Assembly (NCBI GenBank): GCA_964604705.1
Contig: CAZSAP010000004.1
Span: forward strand, 186,001-250,000
Direction of reading: 5' to 3'
From: JAAXVQ01 sp964604705
Lineage (GTDB): Bacteria; Oederibacteriota; JAAXVQ01
Length of the DNA: 64,000 nt
In this document: positions 26,080 to 34,799 of the stretch, piece by piece
How the letters are laid out: each line of letters opens with the position of its first letter
Position numbering within the stretch: the stretch's first letter is position 1
Made by a program: the position numbers and the translations under genes
Notes under the pieces: generated by a model
What the model was told of the DNA's origin: nothing
The model's input: only the letters and a program-made list of their open reading frames with translations
Databases searched by the model: none

Positions 26080-26118
26080 AGAAATTAATAGGGGATGAAG
26101 TAAAAAAGGGGGTGGAGT

Positions 26119-28398
26119 ATGCGACTGTATGGAACAGTAGGGGTGGTGCTTTTCCTGGTTTCAGGCTGGACTGTTGGTGTTTGGGCTCAACCGGATGCCA
26201 TGGGGACAACCTTGGTACCCGAGGGGGCTTCTGCAGGTGTGGTGGCGTCACCTGCGCCCACGGGGACGGCAAATGCAACCAATGCGGCGCTTACACCGCC
26301 GCCGGTGGCGGCAACTCCGGAAGTTGTGGCAACCCCGCAACCGACCCCGGTAGCCACTCCCGTGAAAAAAGCTTCCAAAGCGGTCCTGGATCGTGGCAGT
26401 GAAATGCTTCTGTTTGAAGAGATTAAAGTCACCGTGGCTTCCCAGGAAGCCGAATCCCTCAGCGAGGCGCCGGTTATCACCAGCGTGATTTCAGCCGAGG
26501 AAATCAAACGCATGGGCGCCCGTACCTTAAACGATGTCTTGGATACACTTCCCGGATTCAGTCATATTCAGGATCACAACGAACTCTACAGCGCCGAACG
26601 CGGCATCTATGCCTCCTCACAGCAAAAAATCATGGTGTTGCGCGACGGGCACCGCTTGAATTCTCGCAGCTACTCCGAAGCCAATTTTGACTATGCCATC
26701 AGTTTGGACAATGTCGAGCACATTGAAGTCATGCGCGGTCCGGGTGGCAGCACTTATGGCGACGTGGCGTTGACGGCGGTGGTGAACATTGTCACCAAAG
26801 ATCCCAAGGCCACCAATGCCACCGAGGTTAAGCTCGGAGTCGGCAACTACCTGCAGAAAAAAGCCGCGGTGGTTTCAGCGTACGACTTGAAGGACCTGGG
26901 TTCGTTTTTACTCTCAGGCACGATTTATCAAAACGAAGGACAAATGTCCAACTCCGCGGATTGGCCGGACATGCGTCGTCCCAATGATGCGGGCGGGAGC
27001 GTGTTGTACGGATTTCGCCGTCCGGCGTACGACCTGTATTTAAAATACGATTGGAACGATCTTGGGGTTAAGGCCTCGCGGCGCTATGCCCAATACATTG
27101 AACCACGCACCGGCGGTGGTGTATCGGGGATTATCTATGACTTGGATAAATATGCTTTGACCGAAGGGGAGACACCCGGGTTGTCGAGCTTGTTTGAGCA
27201 TTATGAACTTTCCTATGCTCCGACGTGGGCAGGGTATGAATGGACTACCCGCGTCTATTACGATGGTTTTAAGGTCAATGTCAATATTGCGGTAAACAAT
27301 GGTCCGTTGACGCAAAGCATGGTTCAGTGGGCCGAGTGGGTTGGGGGCGCCCGGAGCCAAGTGGCGAAGAATTACGAGCTTTTCGGGACCGGTACGGCCT
27401 TGGTCGGAGTGCAGGTGGAGACCATGGAAGTGTATTCCAGTATCTTTGCCAGTGGGGTCAATCCCAATTTGGCGACTCCAGGCAATCCGGCTTTGTCCAC
27501 AGGTAAGGAATGGACTTACTCCGGCTTTGCGCAATTGAAACACAAATTTTTGGAAAACGTAATTTTGAATCTGGGTACGCGCTATGATTATAAGAAACGG
27601 CGTGAAGATCCGGCCGGCGTAATCACCATTGACGATGTATCGCAGGTAAGCCCGCGTGCGGCCTTGATGTATGCGCTGAACGAAGAATTTGATTTCCGTC
27701 TGAGCTATGGCCATTGTTTTGTGGATGCGCCTTACTGGTACCGCTACAACAACTTGGCTGGGTACACCGGGGCCAAGACCTTGAAGCCTGAGACCATGAA
27801 CTCGTACCAGTTTACAGTCGAAGAAAAGTTGTGGGAGCAGTATTTAACGCATCAGATCAATTTCTTTTATAACGATTTCTCGAACGTGGTCTACCGTGAT
27901 GCGGCCATGATCTACTCCAATGCAGGTACGGTCAAATCCAACGGCATTGAGTATGAAATTGCCTACAAGCAACCGAATCTTTCCACGCGTTTGAATTACA
28001 CCTTCCAGCAATTCACGGAAGTTTCAGGGTTGGCCTCACGCTGGGGTCAGATGGAAAACGTGCCCGAGCACATGGGGAACCTCATGGTGGATTATGCTCC
28101 CTTGTGTTGCCTGATGGAGGAACCGTGGGCCAAGGCCCTTTGGTTGAACGTGGGTCTGCGGTACGTGGGTAAGCAGTTTGCCCGTTGGGATAAAAAGGCC
28201 GCCGATCCGCGGGATACGGTGGATTCGGTGGTCTTGTGCAATGCGGGCATCACTGCGGGCGAGTTGCTCCCGGGCTTGAGCATCGGGGTGCACGCGTACA
28301 ATCTGCTCAATCAAACCTGGTTCCAAGGCGGCAGTGTGGAATACCCGTACCTTCAGCCCGGACGTTGGTTCATGGGGGAAGTCAGCTATACGTTCTAG
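26119..28398 (+). CDS. TonB-dependent outer-membrane receptor
   Basis: A 759-aa protein. A signal peptide (about residues 1-23, ending VWA) is followed by a Pro/Ala/Thr-rich linker (25-95). A TonB-box-like EEIKVTVAS sits at about residues 100-108. The plug domain follows, with VITSVISAEEIKRMGARTLNDVLDTLPGF and VMRGPGGSTYGDVALTAVVNIVTK. The rest is a beta-barrel ending in Phe (SYTF), the normal outer-membrane insertion signal. It imports a ligand across the outer membrane using TonB energy. The ligand is not readable; siderophores, cobalamin or glycans are all possible. Cobalamin would fit three B12-type radical SAM genes nearby, but that is only a suggestion. It has its own promoter and terminator, and a TonB-like gene lies 4.5 kb downstream. 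Confidence 0.92.
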   Translation: MRLYGTVGVVLFLVSGWTVGVWAQPDAMGTTLVPEGASAGVVASPAPTGTANATNAALTPPPVAATPEVVATPQPTPVATPVKKASKAVLDRGSEMLLFEEIKVTVASQEAESLSEAPVITSVISAEEIKRMGARTLNDVLDTLPGFSHIQDHNELYSAERGIYASSQQKIMVLRDGHRLNSRSYSEANFDYAISLDNVEHIEVMRGPGGSTYGDVALTAVVNIVTKDPKATNATEVKLGVGNYLQKKAAVVSAYDLKDLGSFLLSGTIYQNEGQMSNSADWPDMRRPNDAGGSVLYGFRRPAYDLYLKYDWNDLGVKASRRYAQYIEPRTGGGVSGIIYDLDKYALTEGETPGLSSLFEHYELSYAPTWAGYEWTTRVYYDGFKVNVNIAVNNGPLTQSMVQWAEWVGGARSQVAKNYELFGTGTALVGVQVETMEVYSSIFASGVNPNLATPGNPALSTGKEWTYSGFAQLKHKFLENVILNLGTRYDYKKRREDPAGVITIDDVSQVSPRAALMYALNEEFDFRLSYGHCFVDAPYWYRYNNLAGYTGAKTLKPETMNSYQFTVEEKLWEQYLTHQINFFYNDFSNVVYRDAAMIYSNAGTVKSNGIEYEIAYKQPNLSTRLNYTFQQFTEVSGLASRWGQMENVPEHMGNLMVDYAPLCCLMEEPWAKALWLNVGLRYVGKQFARWDKKAADPRDTVDSVVLCNAGITAGELLPGLSIGVHAYNLLNQTWFQGGSVEYPYLQPGRWFMGEVSYTF

Positions 28399-28457
28399 TG
28401 CTTGAACGCATGGTGTGATTGTTTGCGATAGCGTGGTTAGGGTTCAAGCTGGGTTCA

Positions 28458-28509
28458 CCGACCGATCCGGCGTCCGAGTCCCGGGCGCTGGATGGGTCGG
28501 CGTTTTTTT
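28458..28509 (+). terminator. Rho-independent terminator after the receptor gene
   Basis: A GC-rich stem of about 15 bp with two mismatches (28458-28472 pairing with 28486-28500, loop about 13 nt) is followed by CG and seven T residues (28503-28509). It lies 60 bases after the receptor stop and 35 bases before the next start codon. Confidence 0.75.
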
Positions 28510-28544
28510 GGCAGCATCATCCGGAAGGGAGCACCTGCGGCAGC

Positions 28545-29735
28545 ATGTCTGAATCGACCGCTCGATCATCGGCTCTGAAATTATTGGTGATCACCGGGAC
28601 CTGGCCTCCCATGCATTGCGGCGTGGGAGACTATACCGCCCAGCTGTGCGACCATCTCTCGCGTTTGGCCATGAACGTCCATATCCTGACATCGCGGCAG
28701 GCCCGGGCGGAACTGCGCATGGACGGGCATAATCTGCTGGAAGTGCATCCGATTGTGGATTCCTGGACCTTCAAGGATCTCGCCCGCGCGGTCAAAACCG
28801 TGGTCGCGGATGTGCGTCCGGATTTGATCAACCTGCAGTGGCCCACGGCTGCGTACGGTCGATCGTTGGCAGTGAATTTCCTGCCGCTGTATTTGCGCAT
28901 GCATATCTCACCGAATGTTCCTTTGGTGACCACGATCCATGAACTGCGTTATTTTCGCCCCCTGACGCGTTTACGGCTCTGGCCGGCCTTGGCATTTTCC
29001 CGGAGGATTATTCTCGTTGACCCTATGGATCAGGCCAGCGTCAAAAGTGTGTATTCGCCCGCGGCGGCGCGTTGCCGTTTGATTCCCATCGGCTCCAATT
29101 TACCGACGGCCGGAAAAGGGTATGACCGGGTTCAATGCCGCAAACAGTTGGGGTTTTCAGATTCGGATTTTGTGGTAGGTTTTTTTGGCTTTGCCAATCC
29201 ACCGAAAGGCTTGGAAACCCTCTTGGGCGCCTTGCGTCAATTGAAGGACTCGCATCCGCAGCTCAGGCTTTTGCTCTTGTCCCAGCTCTCGGAGCAGAAT
29301 TCGTATCAACGCCGGCTGAAGCACGATCTGGCCGTCACCGGATTGGATCGCATCACCGTCACCCCGGAGTATGCGGAGCCGCGCTTGGCCGCAGAAATGC
29401 TTGCTTCCACCGATGCGGCCGTGTTGCCGTTTGTCGACGGGGTCTCGGTCAAGCGCGGCAGCCTGATGGCCTGCCTGGCGCAAGGCTTGCCGATTTTAAC
29501 CACCACCCCCCAACGTGGGGAAGTGAATGAATTTCAGGATGGAGTGAATATGTTGTTGGTACCACCCAAGGATGTCAAGTTATTGTCCGAGGCCTTACGC
29601 CGCATGATAGCCGATTCGGACTTGCGTGCCCGTCTGGCTCTGGGGGCCTGGGATTTGGCCCGGCATTTTTCCTGGGGGGACATTGCCCAACGGCAATTGG
29701 GCGTGTTTGAGGAAGCCCTGGGGGAGAGATCTTGA
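28545..29735 (+). CDS. Glycosyltransferase family 4
   Basis: A 396-aa GT-B enzyme. KLLVITGTWPPMHCGVGDYTAQL carries the CGVGDY donor-loop motif shared with the GT4 at 24868. INLQWPTAAYGRS and VTTIHELRY follow. The C-terminal half has VVGFFGFANPPKGLETLLGAL, STDAAVLPFVDGVSVKRGSLMACLAQG and an NMLLVPP strand. An upstream in-frame start at 28419 was rejected because that stretch contains the terminator hairpin. The ATG at 28545 has GGAAGGGAG upstream, though at a rather long spacing. Its stop codon shares one base with the next start, so it is coupled to the radical SAM gene. The sugar transferred is unknown. Confidence 0.82.
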   Translation: MSESTARSSALKLLVITGTWPPMHCGVGDYTAQLCDHLSRLAMNVHILTSRQARAELRMDGHNLLEVHPIVDSWTFKDLARAVKTVVADVRPDLINLQWPTAAYGRSLAVNFLPLYLRMHISPNVPLVTTIHELRYFRPLTRLRLWPALAFSRRIILVDPMDQASVKSVYSPAAARCRLIPIGSNLPTAGKGYDRVQCRKQLGFSDSDFVVGFFGFANPPKGLETLLGALRQLKDSHPQLRLLLLSQLSEQNSYQRRLKHDLAVTGLDRITVTPEYAEPRLAAEMLASTDAAVLPFVDGVSVKRGSLMACLAQGLPILTTTPQRGEVNEFQDGVNMLLVPPKDVKLLSEALRRMIADSDLRARLALGAWDLARHFSWGDIAQRQLGVFEEALGERS

Positions 29736-31201
29736 TGCGTTGGACCGATCCAAGTCAATGTGAGATTGCTTTGTTGGACCCGGCCGGACTGGCGCAAACC
29801 CTGCGCCGTCGCCGTCCTGCGCGTAAGCTCTTCCCGCATGTGGGGTTGGGGTACATCGCCGCCTGTTTGGAACGCAACGGGGATCGCGTCCGCATTCTGG
29901 ATTGCGGCGTGGCGACCCATCGTGAGTTGCAACGCTTTTTGTCTCAGCCGGCCAAGGTTTTCGGCATTACGGCGGTAAGCTATACGTTCCGCGAGGCGTT
30001 GCATGCGGCTCAGGTGGTCAAGCAGCGCCATCCTTCGGTACCGGTCATTCTGGGCGGACCGCATGTCTCCATTGATCCGGAGGGCTGTTTGGCGGATCCG
30101 GCCGTGGATTATGCCCTGCAGGGCGAGGGCGAAGAAGTCATGATCGATTTTTTGGAAGTGCTCAAGCGCAACACGACCCCGCAACCCGAAGTGTTGGAGA
30201 ATATTCCCGGACTTGTGTTTCGCGACCAAGGGCGCGTGCGGATCAACCGGCCCGGTCCGCGTTTGCAGACCTTGGACGAATTGCCGTATCCCGCGTGGCA
30301 CTTGTTTCCCATGAAGCGTTACCTGCAGCATCCGATCCTGACCAGCCGCGGGTGTCCCATGGATTGCGCGTTTTGCGCAGTCGACGCGATCTGGGGACGC
30401 AAATGGATTCACCGGGATCCGGAACAAGTGGCGGCCGAGATTGAATGGTTGATTCGGCAGTGGGGACACAGGCCGATTCACATCAACGATGATAATTTGA
30501 CCATGAACGTGGCGCACACCGAAGCGTTTTGCGACGCCTTGATCAAGCGGCGGTTGGATGTCAATTGGGTGGCTCAGGGCGTGCGCGCCGATGCGCTCAG
30601 CCTGCCGTTGCTGCAAAAAATGCGCAAAGCGGGGTGCCATCGGGTCTCGTTGGGGATTGAGTCCGCGGCTCCGGACGTATTGGATGCCATCGGCAAAAAG
30701 GAAACCTTGGACGAGATCGCCCATGCCATACGGCTTTGCCGGGAGGCGGGGGTGTTGGTGTTGGGCATGTTTATGGTGGGGAATCCCAAGGACACGGAAG
30801 CGACGATTGAGGCTTCGATCCGTTTTGCCAGGGAAAGCGGGATTGATCTGCCGGCCTTTTATATGGCCATCCCGTATCCCAAGACGCGGCTCTGGGAACA
30901 TGCGCGTACCGAGGGAACGTTTCTGAACCACGATTATTTGGCCTTTAACCACATGAGTTCGGAGCCGGTTTTTGAAACCCCGGCGTTTTCAGCCGAGGCC
31001 CGGCGGCGGGCCTATGCCAAAGCCCATGCATTTTGCCGCCGACAGTATGCCTTGTATCACCTGACATTTTGGTGGCCGACTCGATTGATGCGACGCAATG
31101 GATACGAGATCAAGCTGGAACTGCAGTTGTACCTGAAGGCTTTGCTCTGGCCGGGGAAAGCCCTGTTCCGCTGGATGGTTCCGTTGCACACCAGGAGGTA
31201 A
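29735..31201 (+). CDS. B12-binding-type radical SAM protein
   Basis: A 488-aa protein. The N-terminal cobalamin-binding-like domain includes HVGLGYIAACLERNG, VFGITAVSYTFRE and VILGGPHVSID. The cluster motif CPMDCAFC gives Cys207, Cys211 and Cys214. IHINDDNLTMN, SLGIESAAPDVLDAI and MFMVGNPKDTEATI mark the radical SAM core. It is the third enzyme of this architecture in the window, and the cluster motif falls at almost the same residue in all three. It is translationally coupled to the GT4 upstream and followed 4 bases later by another GT4. This links the radical SAM chemistry to glycan or glycolipid building. The reaction is unknown. Confidence 0.86.
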   Translation: MRWTDPSQCEIALLDPAGLAQTLRRRRPARKLFPHVGLGYIAACLERNGDRVRILDCGVATHRELQRFLSQPAKVFGITAVSYTFREALHAAQVVKQRHPSVPVILGGPHVSIDPEGCLADPAVDYALQGEGEEVMIDFLEVLKRNTTPQPEVLENIPGLVFRDQGRVRINRPGPRLQTLDELPYPAWHLFPMKRYLQHPILTSRGCPMDCAFCAVDAIWGRKWIHRDPEQVAAEIEWLIRQWGHRPIHINDDNLTMNVAHTEAFCDALIKRRLDVNWVAQGVRADALSLPLLQKMRKAGCHRVSLGIESAAPDVLDAIGKKETLDEIAHAIRLCREAGVLVLGMFMVGNPKDTEATIEASIRFARESGIDLPAFYMAIPYPKTRLWEHARTEGTFLNHDYLAFNHMSSEPVFETPAFSAEARRRAYAKAHAFCRRQYALYHLTFWWPTRLMRRNGYEIKLELQLYLKALLWPGKALFRWMVPLHTRR

Positions 31202-31205
31202 TGCG

Positions 31206-32354
31206 ATGAACGATGCTTGGATCTTACTCGACGGACGACCGGCTCAAGGGCGCCCGCGCGGCATGGGCGTGTATGTGACGCGTTTGGTGGAAGCCTTGGT
31301 GCGTCTCAATGGGGCCTTGCCGATCAAAGTGGCCTTGGATAAAAATGCCGGCCCGGATCCCTGGGGCGAGATCGAGGGGTTGAACGTTGAGCGCATGTGG
31401 GGCGAGGCCAAGCAGGCCGTGCATTGGGAGCAGACCGTGCTTCCGGCCATGGCCCAGCGTGAAGGCGCGGCGTTGATCCATTATACGGCCAATGCCTCGG
31501 CCTGGACGTCGTCCGTACCGCATGTCGTTACCGTACACGATGCTATTTTTATGCGCAGCATGTTCTCGATTTCCGATCGCATGTATTGGCGGCAGATGGC
31601 CGCGCATCTGTATTACCGCTACGGTGTGAAGCGGGGGGCGAAGCGGGCCCGCCTCGTCCTGACCGATTCCGAATATTCGCGTACCCAGCTGATCCGGCTG
31701 CTGGGGCTCTCGTCGGTCTGTGTCCAGTCGGTTCCTTTGGCCGAGCCGTATCCCACCGAGCATGTGAGCAACGAGGATGTCGCTCAGGCCCTGGAAGCGC
31801 TGGACCTCAAGGCACCGTACATTTTAGGGTTGGGCGCCATTGATAAACGCAAAAACACGGCCAATCTTGTCCGGGCGTTTGCCCGCTTGCCGCGTTCCGC
31901 CGCACCGACCTTGGTCTTGGCCGGGTTTGAAAAAACCGAGCACTCGCATGTGCCGGACTTAATCCGGGAATGGAACTTAAGTTCGCGGGTCCGGATTTTC
32001 GGCTATCTTCCGACCAAACAGTTGGCGGCGCTCTTCAAAGGTGCGGCGGTGTTTGCCTACCCTTCGTTGGAAGAAGGGTTTGGTCTGCCGGTGGTGCAGG
32101 CTTTCCTGCAAGGCATTCCTGTGGTGACCACGCAAACCGCCTCACTCTCTGAGGTGGCCGGGCAGGCGGCACGCTTTGCCGATCCTTTGGATCCAAGAAG
32201 TATTTGCCGAGAATTGATGACCGTGTTGACCGATCCTTCGGAAGCACATCGTTTGGCCATGGCCGGCTACATGCAGGCCAAGCGTTTCAGTTGGGACCAG
32301 ACCGCGACCAAGACTATGAATGCGTACCGACAGGCATTGGCCATCAAATCCTAG
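31206..32354 (+). CDS. Glycosyltransferase family 4
   Basis: A 382-aa GT-B enzyme. The N-terminus has DGRPAQGRPRGMGVYVTRLVEAL, with glycine-rich donor-loop residues, and HVVTVHDAIFM follows. The C-terminal domain has YILGLGAIDKRKNTANLVRAF and VRIFGYLPTKQLAALFKGA. The full E-x7-E-type motif is YPSLEEGFGLPVVQAFLQG. This pattern is typical of mannosyl- or glucosyltransferase-like GT4 enzymes in polysaccharide loci. It acts in the cytoplasm on a nucleotide-sugar donor. It begins 4 bases after the radical SAM gene and is followed by the cyclic-nucleotide-binding gene. Confidence 0.9.
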   Translation: MNDAWILLDGRPAQGRPRGMGVYVTRLVEALVRLNGALPIKVALDKNAGPDPWGEIEGLNVERMWGEAKQAVHWEQTVLPAMAQREGAALIHYTANASAWTSSVPHVVTVHDAIFMRSMFSISDRMYWRQMAAHLYYRYGVKRGAKRARLVLTDSEYSRTQLIRLLGLSSVCVQSVPLAEPYPTEHVSNEDVAQALEALDLKAPYILGLGAIDKRKNTANLVRAFARLPRSAAPTLVLAGFEKTEHSHVPDLIREWNLSSRVRIFGYLPTKQLAALFKGAAVFAYPSLEEGFGLPVVQAFLQGIPVVTTQTASLSEVAGQAARFADPLDPRSICRELMTVLTDPSEAHRLAMAGYMQAKRFSWDQTATKTMNAYRQALAIKS

Positions 32355-32380
32355 GATCAAGACAGGCGGGGTGAACGCAT

Positions 32381-32854
32381 ATGGACATGTTCATTAAAAT
32401 ACTCAAAGAAAACTCCTTGTTCGAGGAATTTACCGATGTGGAGTTGATGCTCTTGATCCAGCTCTGCGATCGCCTGCTGATTAAAAAGGGTGAGATTATT
32501 TTTACCGAAGATGCCAAAGACGACGGCGCGGTGTATTTCATTGAAGAAGGCATCGTGAAGATCGTCAAAGAGTCCGAAGGGCAGCGGAAATTGCTGGCCA
32601 TGTTCGGGATGGGCAATGTGTTCGGCGAAATGTCCTTTTTGAATCCCGGCCCGCGCTCGGCCACAGCCTCGGTGGATGAGGACGTGGTTCTGCACCGCTT
32701 GTTGCCTACCAAGCTGGGCGAGTTGGAGACGCATGCCCCTTCGTCGGCCATTAAATTGTACAAAGTGTTCATTTCCAAGTTGGTGGCCCGACTGCGGCAA
32801 ACCGACGACGCCCTGATGCGTAAGGAAAAAGGGCAGAAGATTATTATTACCTAA
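32381..32854 (+). CDS. Stand-alone cyclic-nucleotide-binding domain protein
   Basis: A 157-aa protein made almost entirely of one cNMP-binding beta-barrel. LFEEFTDVEL starts the fold and YFIEEGIVKIVKES is the central hairpin. The phosphate-binding cassette reads GNVFGEMSFLNPGPRSATASV, with the key Glu and Arg present. A C-terminal helix (LYKVFISKLVARLRQTDD) follows, but no helix-turn-helix DNA-binding domain does, so it is not a typical Crp/Fnr regulator. It may be a signalling subunit that senses cAMP, cGMP or a related nucleotide and acts on a partner. It sits between the last GT4 and a TonB-like gene. Confidence 0.88.
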   Translation: MDMFIKILKENSLFEEFTDVELMLLIQLCDRLLIKKGEIIFTEDAKDDGAVYFIEEGIVKIVKESEGQRKLLAMFGMGNVFGEMSFLNPGPRSATASVDEDVVLHRLLPTKLGELETHAPSSAIKLYKVFISKLVARLRQTDDALMRKEKGQKIIIT

Positions 32855-32892
32855 GGTTTCCCTATTTGTATCTTCCTCGGAAGGGATCTGCG

Positions 32893-33519
32893 ATGTTTGT
32901 TTTTGAGCGTTTGAGTCACCGTGTCCAATTGACCTTGTTGATTTCCCTGACCCTGCATGCAGCGGTGGTCAGCATGTTTGGAATACGCCGGTTCAGCCGT
33001 CCCACGCACGGTGTGCTCTTGACCGATGTCATGTACATGGATGAAAACGAATTTATCGGCGATCCGGATAAACCCCGTACCCCGACTCGTCCCAAACCAG
33101 TTCCTAAAGAAGTGGTCGACACCGAGTCAACAAGTCCGGCGGAAGCCCAGCTGGAAAAAGAAGTGGAACAGGCGCAAGAACAGGGCGCGGGCTTGCCCTA
33201 CGATCCGGACGAAGTTCAGCGCCGTTTGTTTCTGCCCTTTTATGCGGTTGAGGAGGTACCCACTTTCCAAAGCAAAATCATGCCTGTGTATCCGGAGAGT
33301 GCGCAAAAACTGGGGCGTGTCAGCAAAGTGATTTTAGAAGCCTACATTGATCCCGACGGGGCGGTGCGCATGATCCGCGTGGTTAAAAGCGGTGGGGAAT
33401 TGTTTGATCAGGCCGCCATCGCCGCTTTGAAAAAATCCCGTTTTTCACCGGCGCGTATCAATGGCAAGGCGGTTCCGGTAAAATTGCTGGTTCCGTATGT
33501 ATTTACGTTAGAACAATAA
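32893..33519 (+). CDS. TonB family energy transducer
   Basis: A 208-aa protein. A single N-terminal membrane segment (about residues 10-28) is followed by a Pro/Lys/Glu-rich periplasmic stretch with PRTPTRPKPVPKE (about 60-75). A C-terminal TonB domain runs from about residue 125: YPESAQKLGRVSKVILEAYI, then DGAVRMIRVVKSGG and FDQAAIAALKKSRFSPAR. It couples inner-membrane proton motive force to an outer-membrane receptor, plausibly the one at 26119. No ExbB or ExbD gene is in the window. The ATG at 32893 has GGAAGGGA upstream; an earlier in-frame start at 32866 is poorly supported. Confidence 0.9.
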   Translation: MFVFERLSHRVQLTLLISLTLHAAVVSMFGIRRFSRPTHGVLLTDVMYMDENEFIGDPDKPRTPTRPKPVPKEVVDTESTSPAEAQLEKEVEQAQEQGAGLPYDPDEVQRRLFLPFYAVEEVPTFQSKIMPVYPESAQKLGRVSKVILEAYIDPDGAVRMIRVVKSGGELFDQAAIAALKKSRFSPARINGKAVPVKLLVPYVFTLEQ

Positions 33520-33867
33520 GTTTTTTAACCATCTTCCGTTTGAAAATACCGAGCATGGCCTGGAAATCTTGCTGGTTAATTTTTAAATTCCTTCTGTGAA
33601 ATCAGCCTACACGTTTGTAATTTTTGAAAAAATCATTCTTAAAAAAGCCTGAGGGGAATTTTTTACCGTGTTTTTTTTGATGTATCTTGTAAAATTTTTC
33701 GGGTAGCTTAGGAAATTAGTCGTTTTGGGGTCGCCGAAGTATTAAAATTCCATTAAAGTATCAGGGATTTTTGACTTCTAATTGCAACGATGCTATAGTT
33801 AGTGCGACTTCGTTGAAAAACATGCTTCGTGCTAGGTGTTTGGACATTTTTGCAAGCCTATGGAGCT
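33520..33867. other. AT-rich 348-bp intergenic region
   Basis: This gap is much richer in A and T than its surroundings, with several T-runs and A-runs. I see no gene. Near its start a weak hairpin (TTAACCA at 33525-33531 with TGGTTAA at 33573-33579, followed by a T-run) could be a terminator for the TonB gene. Its end holds the strong promoter at 33771-33799. It marks the boundary between the glycan/TonB genes and the biosynthetic cluster. Confidence 0.6.
33771..33799 (+). promoter_or_regulatory. Strong sigma70-like promoter of the PPTase/PKS/NRPS cluster
   Basis: TTGACT (33771-33776), a 17-bp spacer and TATAGT (33794-33799) each match consensus at 5 of 6 positions. Transcription would start near 33806. 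It is the best-placed promoter for the phosphopantetheinyl transferase and possibly for the whole cluster, since I find no clear promoter in the next gap. Confidence 0.65.
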
Positions 33868-34578
33868 ATGATAAAACAGCGCGATTTTCAAGAAAATGAC
33901 AGTGTGCATTTGTGGTACGCTTGGTTGGATCGGTCCGAACAGGAGATTGGGTACTTTGCGGGATTACTCTCGCAGGAAGAACGGCAGCACGCGGAACGGT
34001 TTCGCTTTTCACACGATCGATATCGCTACATCGTCCGGCGGGGCATTCTGAGAACCCTATTAAGTGAGTATATTGGGCAGGAGCCCCACGCTCTCCGTTT
34101 GGCTAAAAATCCTTTTGGTAAACCGTATATTCAAGATGGTCCGAGGTCTCTGGGATTCAATGTTTCGCATTCTCAGGGCTTGGCCGCCATTGCCGTGTCG
34201 GAGACACGCGACATTGGGGTGGATGTTGAACAGCTTCGTCCTATGGAACACATTCCGCAGATGGTGAAGCATTTTTTTTCTCCCGAAGAACAGGCTCGGT
34301 TTGGGCCGGGGAGCGACTCCGACCTGACGTTGTTGTTTTTCCAACATTGGACTGGGAAGGAAGCGTACATCAAGGCTTTGGGACAGGGGCTTTCTCATCC
34401 GCTCGATCGGTTCAGTGTTGAGGTTGGCGGAAGTCAAAAGAAATATCCGATACGTTGTGTGCCGGGGAGTGATTCGTCCACTTGGTTTGGTCTGGCGCTT
34501 GAGGCTCCGTCGGGATACATCGCGGCGTTGGTCGCGCCGGGCGAACATTGGACCGTCAAGGCCTGTGGGTTTGCTTAA
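33868..34578 (+). CDS. Sfp-type 4'-phosphopantetheinyl transferase
   Basis: A 236-aa protein, the usual length for Sfp-like enzymes. NPFGKPYI and GFNVSHSQGLAAIAVS lead to IGVDVEQLRP, with the Mg-binding Asp and Glu. FFSPEEQARF and WTGKEAYIKALGQGLSHPL complete the signature. It converts apo carrier proteins to the holo form by transferring phosphopantetheine from CoA to Ser. Here it would activate the PKS ACP and the NRPS PCPs encoded downstream. The ATG at 33868 was chosen to fit family length; a GTG at 33829 would add 13 residues. Neither has an ideal ribosome-binding site. A small hairpin with no T-run (34579-34595) follows the stop. Confidence 0.93.
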   Translation: MIKQRDFQENDSVHLWYAWLDRSEQEIGYFAGLLSQEERQHAERFRFSHDRYRYIVRRGILRTLLSEYIGQEPHALRLAKNPFGKPYIQDGPRSLGFNVSHSQGLAAIAVSETRDIGVDVEQLRPMEHIPQMVKHFFSPEEQARFGPGSDSDLTLLFFQHWTGKEAYIKALGQGLSHPLDRFSVEVGGSQKKYPIRCVPGSDSSTWFGLALEAPSGYIAALVAPGEHWTVKACGFA

Positions 34579-34799
34579 AACGCTTGGGGAGCGTTGGTGG
34601 TTTCGGGGTGTGAGGTGGGGTTGACTCACAGAGCGGTTAAACCCTAGGTTGTTCTAATCTGGGGTCAGGAAATCCTCAAGTATGTTCGTTACAAAATCAT
34701 ACAGCTTCCAAAAGGCGTTCCCTCGCGGAAACCGTCTGGGGTGGCGCATGATCCGAAAAGGTTGGCTTTGAAATATATGAGTGCTCGGGGGTGTATTCG

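Noticed and set aside
28419..28544. N-terminal extension of the GT4 gene from 28419
   Set aside because: The stretch contains the receptor gene's terminator hairpin and T-tract and shows no GT4 similarity.
34579..34799. Separate promoter for the PKS gene
   Set aside because: A TTGACT at 34621 has no acceptable -10 box at the right distance; only a short hairpin (34579-34595) without a T-run is visible.
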